Below are positions 4,800-7,028 of a stretch of 7,028 nt of DNA, in pieces. The first letter of the stretch is position 1, and the number at the start of each line of letters is the position of its first letter. Both the position numbers and the translations under genes were made by a program. This stretch comes from Candidatus Moranbacteria bacterium RIFCSPLOWO2_12_FULL_48_12 (lineage in GTDB: Bacteria; Patescibacteriota; Minisyncoccia; Moranbacterales; UBA1568). The notes under the pieces were generated by a model. That model was given only the letters and a program-made list of their open reading frames with translations, made no database searches and was not told where the DNA came from. The stretch spans positions 1 to 7,028 of the forward strand of contig MFSB01000015.1 in the NCBI GenBank assembly GCA_001784735.1, written 5' to 3'.

Positions 4800-5297
4800 T
4801 TATTGAATTTCCACTATTTCCCATGTTCCATCGAGATTGGTACACTCGACTTCTTCACCGGCTGTCTTCTTGAAAAGTGCCTTACCAATTGGAGAAGACG
4901 GACTGACCGCTGAAATTTTTTCGTTCTCGTCACTAGGAGATGTGAAAATACCACCGCCAGCGCCATCGAAGACGAGAAGAAACTTCATCGTTTTGGAGGT
5001 ATCAGTGTTTTCGATTGTTACCAGAGAGCCGATAGATGCTTGGACAGAAACGTCGGCATCCCTTTGGAGAAAGCTTTCGAGTAGTAACAATACTGACTTT
5101 GCTTCGAGCAACCTTTTGTTTTGCCCTCCAGCGAGGTATTGGGCCTCTTCGAGGAAGGTATCATAACGTGAGATCATTGCCCCTTCGGCCTCCTTGGCAT
5201 CCTTGAGCGAAACCTGTCTTGCCTGATCCGTCCTCTCAATTTCAGCTTTCTTATCTGCAATGACCTGTGCGATCAATGCTTTTGCTATGGTATGCAT
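4800..5297 (-). CDS. GreA/GreB-family C-terminal domain protein with helical N-terminus
   Basis: This 165-residue protein ends in a GreA/GreB-type C-terminal domain: S-I-G-S-L-V-T-I-E at 88-96, F-L-L-V near 109-113, and the family signature S-P-S-S-P-I-G-K-A-L (132-141) followed by G-E-E-V-E and W-E-I-V-E-I at the end. The first 80 residues are helical and charged, with an S-R-Y-D-T-F-x-E-E-A-Q segment (43-53), and could form a Gre-like coiled coil. Gre factors rescue backtracked RNA polymerase through its secondary channel. Members of this kind may instead only bind polymerase, so cleavage stimulation is not certain. The ATG at 5297 is preceded by AGGAAAGGA, a good SD site. It is the first gene of the minus-strand operon. 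Whether it acts with the kinase and radical SAM enzyme or only shares a promoter is open. Confidence 0.82.
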   Translation of the reverse strand: MHTIAKALIAQVIADKKAEIERTDQARQVSLKDAKEAEGAMISRYDTFLEEAQYLAGGQNKRLLEAKSVLLLLESFLQRDADVSVQASIGSLVTIENTDTSKTMKFLLVFDGAGGGIFTSPSDENEKISAVSPSSPIGKALFKKTAGEEVECTNLDGTWEIVEIQ

Positions 5298-5354
5298 GAT
5301 GTTTTCCTTTCCTATTCAGTTTGAAAGGTACGCGCCTTAAGATTAAGACTTTAT

Positions 5355-5382
5355 ACTATAGCATATATGTCAGATAAATCAA
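5355..5382 (-). promoter_or_regulatory. Promoter of the GreA-like/kinase/radical SAM operon
   Basis: On the minus strand TTGATT (5382-5377) is followed after 16 nt by TATAGT (5360-5355), with an extended -10 TGC just before it. The expected start near 5348 gives a leader of about 50 nt that contains the SD site. This differs from the short leaders of the plus-strand genes. Confidence 0.7.
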
Positions 5383-5506
5383 GGATGATGTCTTAAATTC
5401 TAATCTGAAGTGCAATAATTACACACTATTAAGATAGAAGTTTTCGATTGTAGTTATCCTGTATTTAGAGATGATTACGAGAAGCTTCAAAATAGGGTAC
5501 TAAAAA

Positions 5507-5517
5507 TGTGGTATAAT
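5507..5517 (+). promoter_or_regulatory. Extended -10 promoter of the Cys-rich protein gene
   Basis: TGTGGTATAAT is a full extended -10 (TG-n plus consensus TATAAT at 5512-5517) in an AT-rich, gene-free stretch. No -35 with 16-18 nt spacing is evident; TTCAAA at 5486 would need 20 nt. The rest of the 5298-5505 spacer shows only the divergent promoter of the minus-strand operon. Confidence 0.8.
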
Positions 5518-5521
5518 AATA

Positions 5522-5543
5522 AAAACAACCTATTATTTATGGA
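5522..5543 (+). promoter_or_regulatory. Conserved leader without an SD site, copy 2
   Basis: AAAACAACC-T-ATTATTT followed by ATGGA differs from 1994-2015 at one position. It starts 4 nt after the -10 box and runs into the second codon. Because the whole leader is about 15-20 nt and lacks an SD site, initiation here must rely on another signal. Confidence 0.7.
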
Positions 5544-6132
5544 CAAAAAATCTCAAATCTTTTTTCTGGTCATGGGGTTGCTGATTCTCGGATCAGTGGC
5601 TGTTTCGTACTATAAGTACATGGTGAAGCGCGATTATATCGTTCAGGCGGAAGCGGAGTGCGACCCGTATACGGAAGAGTGTTTCGTGTATGTCTGTGAT
5701 CCGGAAGCGGGAGAAGAGTGCACGGGCGACCTGGTAGAGGATACTTCGTATTACAAACTCATCAATCGCAATGCCAAAAACATCCCGCTTTGCGATCCGA
5801 GTGATGAGACCTGCGATGCGCTAGTATGTCCCGAAGGTGAAGCGGATTGCTCATTTATGCTCTGCGATCCGGCGACAGCAGATGAAGGTGCAGAATGTAA
5901 TGACCCAGTTGCCTATACGCTCGAAAATCCGATAGAAGAAGAGACAGAGGAAGAAGGAATCGAGGAAGAATCAGATGAAGAAGGTGCAGTGGATGAAGCG
6001 GAAGGTGACGTGACCGATACTGTGGAAAGTGATGCTTCGGAAGAGGCAGCGTCGCAAGACGGAACAGATGTTAAAAATACCAAGGGGAGCAACACCGGTG
6101 CGAGCCCGACAGGGGGAATAACCCCGCTGTAA
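5539..6132 (+). CDS. Membrane-anchored Cys-rich acidic protein of unknown function
   Basis: This 197-residue protein starts with a short charged segment (M-D-K-K) and one hydrophobic helix at about 7-22, best read as an uncleaved signal anchor with the rest outside the membrane. Ten cysteines follow (41, 48, 53, 61, 85, 92, 97, 104, 109, 120) in two clusters with repeated C-D-P units and C-x6-C-x4-C spacing, so disulfides or metal binding are plausible. Residues 127-180 are a Glu/Asp-rich low-complexity stretch and the C-terminus is Gly/Ser/Thr-rich. I have seen similar M-D-K-K proteins in CPR genomes, described only as hypothetical. The ATG at 5539 is chosen because in-frame codons from 5506 are the promoter and leader, and because the signal anchor then starts properly. 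It sits alone under its own promoter. A surface or cell-contact role is only a guess. Confidence 0.8.
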   Translation: MDKKSQIFFLVMGLLILGSVAVSYYKYMVKRDYIVQAEAECDPYTEECFVYVCDPEAGEECTGDLVEDTSYYKLINRNAKNIPLCDPSDETCDALVCPEGEADCSFMLCDPATADEGAECNDPVAYTLENPIEEETEEEGIEEESDEEGAVDEAEGDVTDTVESDASEEAASQDGTDVKNTKGSNTGASPTGGITPL

Positions 6133-6146
6133 AGATATTTTACTGA

Positions 6147-6168
6147 CCGCTAGTGTGGCAATTTTTTT
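6147..6168 (+). terminator. Weak possible terminator after the Cys-rich gene
   Basis: CCGC-TAGT-GTGG forms a 4-bp stem with one G-U pair, followed after CAA by seven T residues. The stem is short for an intrinsic terminator, so readthrough into the ATP-grasp gene at 6201 is likely. Confidence 0.35.
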
Positions 6169-6200
6169 CTTGACTACTGTTAAATGAGAATGGAACGCAT

Positions 6201-7028
6201 ATGAATATTTTGGTGGTATCGGGGGACTTGTCTGCGGGAGACTTGTGTGTACGGTTGAGCCGTGAGGGGCATAAGGTACGTGTCTATATTCATGACGAAA
6301 GTCAGCGTTGTCATTTGCGCTGGATAATACACCAGACGAAAAATTGGCGTAAAAATCTGAAATGGGCCGGCAAGGAAGGCCTTATTCTTTTTGATACGAC
6401 TGGATTTGGGAAAATTCAGGACAAATTGCGAAAAGACGGGTATTCTGTCGTTGGTGGAAGCGAAGTGGGGGATCGTTGCGAAGATGATCGAGCATATGCT
6501 CAGAAGATACTGTGGGCTTGCGAAGTGAAAATTGTTCCTTCCAAAAGCTTCCATTCTCTCGATGAGGCGATACATTTTGTGAAGAAACATCCTGACGAGT
6601 GGGTTATCAAACAGAACGCCCATGCATCCAAGATTTTCAATTATGTCGGACAGCTACCGAACGGAGATGATGTCATCAGTACACTTCAGAGTTACAAGAA
6701 AGATAGAAACAAGAAAGATGTCAGTTATATAGAGCTTCAGAAGCGTATCAAAGGGATAGAGATCGGCGTGGGTCGTTACTTCAACGGGGAGGATTGGGTA
6801 GGGCCGATTGAGATAAATCTTGAGCATAAAGATCTTTGCAATGGAAATTTGGGTCCCAAAACATACGAGATGGGAACGCTTATGTGGTTCGATGATGACG
6901 AAAAGAATAAACTTTTCAAGGAGACACTGGGCAAGTTAAAGGAATATTTGTGTCATATCCACTTTCATGGTGATGTCGATATCAATTGCATAGTGAACGA
7001 GAAGGGAGTTTTTCCGCTTGAACTTACG
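6201..7028 (+). CDS. PurD-like ATP-grasp ligase, 3' end outside window
   Basis: The frame is open from the ATG at 6201 to the edge (276 codons, no stop), so the C-terminus is missing. The N-terminus is a Rossmann-like domain (I-L-V-V-S-G-D, then E-G-H-K-V at 22-26) as in glycinamide ribonucleotide synthetase. Residues 65-99 contain D-x5-K-I-Q-D-K-L-R-K-D-G-Y and E-D-D-R-A-Y-A, matching the PurD entry to the ATP-grasp domain. I-K (136-137) is the ATP-binding Lys strand, I-K-G-I-E-I-G-V (183-190) and L-G-P-K-T-Y-E-M-G-T (217-226) match conserved PurD segments, and P-L-E-L-T at the edge matches the metal-binding strand. It would join a carboxylate to an amine using ATP. It diverges enough from housekeeping PurD that another amine substrate is possible. 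Only a weak GGA precedes the start, so it may depend on transcription from 5507. Confidence 0.8.
   Translation, partial: MNILVVSGDLSAGDLCVRLSREGHKVRVYIHDESQRCHLRWIIHQTKNWRKNLKWAGKEGLILFDTTGFGKIQDKLRKDGYSVVGGSEVGDRCEDDRAYAQKILWACEVKIVPSKSFHSLDEAIHFVKKHPDEWVIKQNAHASKIFNYVGQLPNGDDVISTLQSYKKDRNKKDVSYIELQKRIKGIEIGVGRYFNGEDWVGPIEINLEHKDLCNGNLGPKTYEMGTLMWFDDDEKNKLFKETLGKLKEYLCHIHFHGDVDINCIVNEKGVFPLELT

Noticed and set aside
3263..4873. Several plus-strand open frames across the minus-strand operon.
   Set aside because: They overlap clearly conserved radical SAM, kinase and GreA-like genes and have no recognisable motifs.
5506..5538. In-frame N-terminal extension (M-W-Y-N-N-K...) of the Cys-rich protein, and the parallel extension from TTG 1975 on the second NUDIX.
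   Set aside because: These codons are the extended -10 box and the leader. The similar 'peptides' reflect conserved promoter DNA, not coding sequence.
5913..6095. Minus-strand open frame rich in Ser opposite the acidic tail.
   Set aside because: It is a reading shadow of Glu/Asp-rich codons (GAA/GAT read backwards give Ser/Phe), without its own start signals.
6170..6175. TTGACT as the -35 of a promoter for the ATP-grasp gene.
   Set aside because: No acceptable -10 lies 15-19 nt downstream (GAACGC at the ideal position), so the hexamer alone is not enough.
6180..6623. Minus-strand open frame opposite the ATP-grasp gene.
   Set aside because: The plus strand encodes PurD-like motifs throughout this stretch; the antisense frame shows none.

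Overview
The window reads like a chromosome segment from a Candidate Phyla Radiation (Patescibacteria) bacterium, most plausibly of the Parcubacteria/Magasanikbacteria/Uhrbacteria type. The grounds are small densely packed genes, a CPR-style PD-(D/E)XK nuclease fragment, a membrane-anchored Cys-rich acidic protein of a type I associate with those lineages, short leaders without Shine-Dalgarno (SD) sites behind extended -10 promoters, and ordinary use of TAA, TAG and TGA as stops (so not the Gracilibacteria/SR1 code). This placement rests on gene style, not on a marker gene. I see no rRNA, tRNA, CRISPR array, transposase or integrase.

Layout. (1) 3-1512, plus strand: 3' end of a nuclease gene, then a NUDIX hydrolase and an S51-type serine peptidase, packed with gaps of 5 and 2 nt. 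(2) 1573-1910, plus: a consensus promoter and a small coiled-coil protein built on 21-bp repeats, closed by an intrinsic terminator. (3) 1976-2481, plus: a second NUDIX gene with its own extended -10 promoter and a leader without an SD site. (4) 2482-2623: convergent spacer holding a degenerate copy of the nuclease gene's 3' end. (5) 2624-3157, minus: a CYTH-domain triphosphatase-type protein. (6) 3251-5297, minus: a three-gene operon, GreA-like factor -> thymidylate-kinase-like P-loop kinase -> MoaA-like radical SAM enzyme, with a promoter at its head and a strong terminator at its end. (7) 5507-6132, plus: a membrane-anchored Cys-rich acidic protein whose leader is almost identical to that of the second NUDIX gene. 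(8) 6201-7028, plus: a PurD-like ATP-grasp ligase cut by the window edge.

The genes lean towards nucleotide or phosphate chemistry: two NUDIX hydrolases, a CYTH protein, a nucleotide-kinase-like protein and a PurD-like ligase. The most system-like unit is the minus-strand operon, in which the kinase and radical SAM genes overlap by 8 nt. A working hypothesis is that the kinase and the radical SAM enzyme make or process an unusual nucleotide; the substrate cannot be read from the sequence. Two other unexplained signals are the conserved leader shared by two unrelated genes, and the direct repeat of the nuclease gene's 3' end that brackets the NUDIX/S51/coiled-coil/NUDIX block like the footprint of an insertion or duplication.
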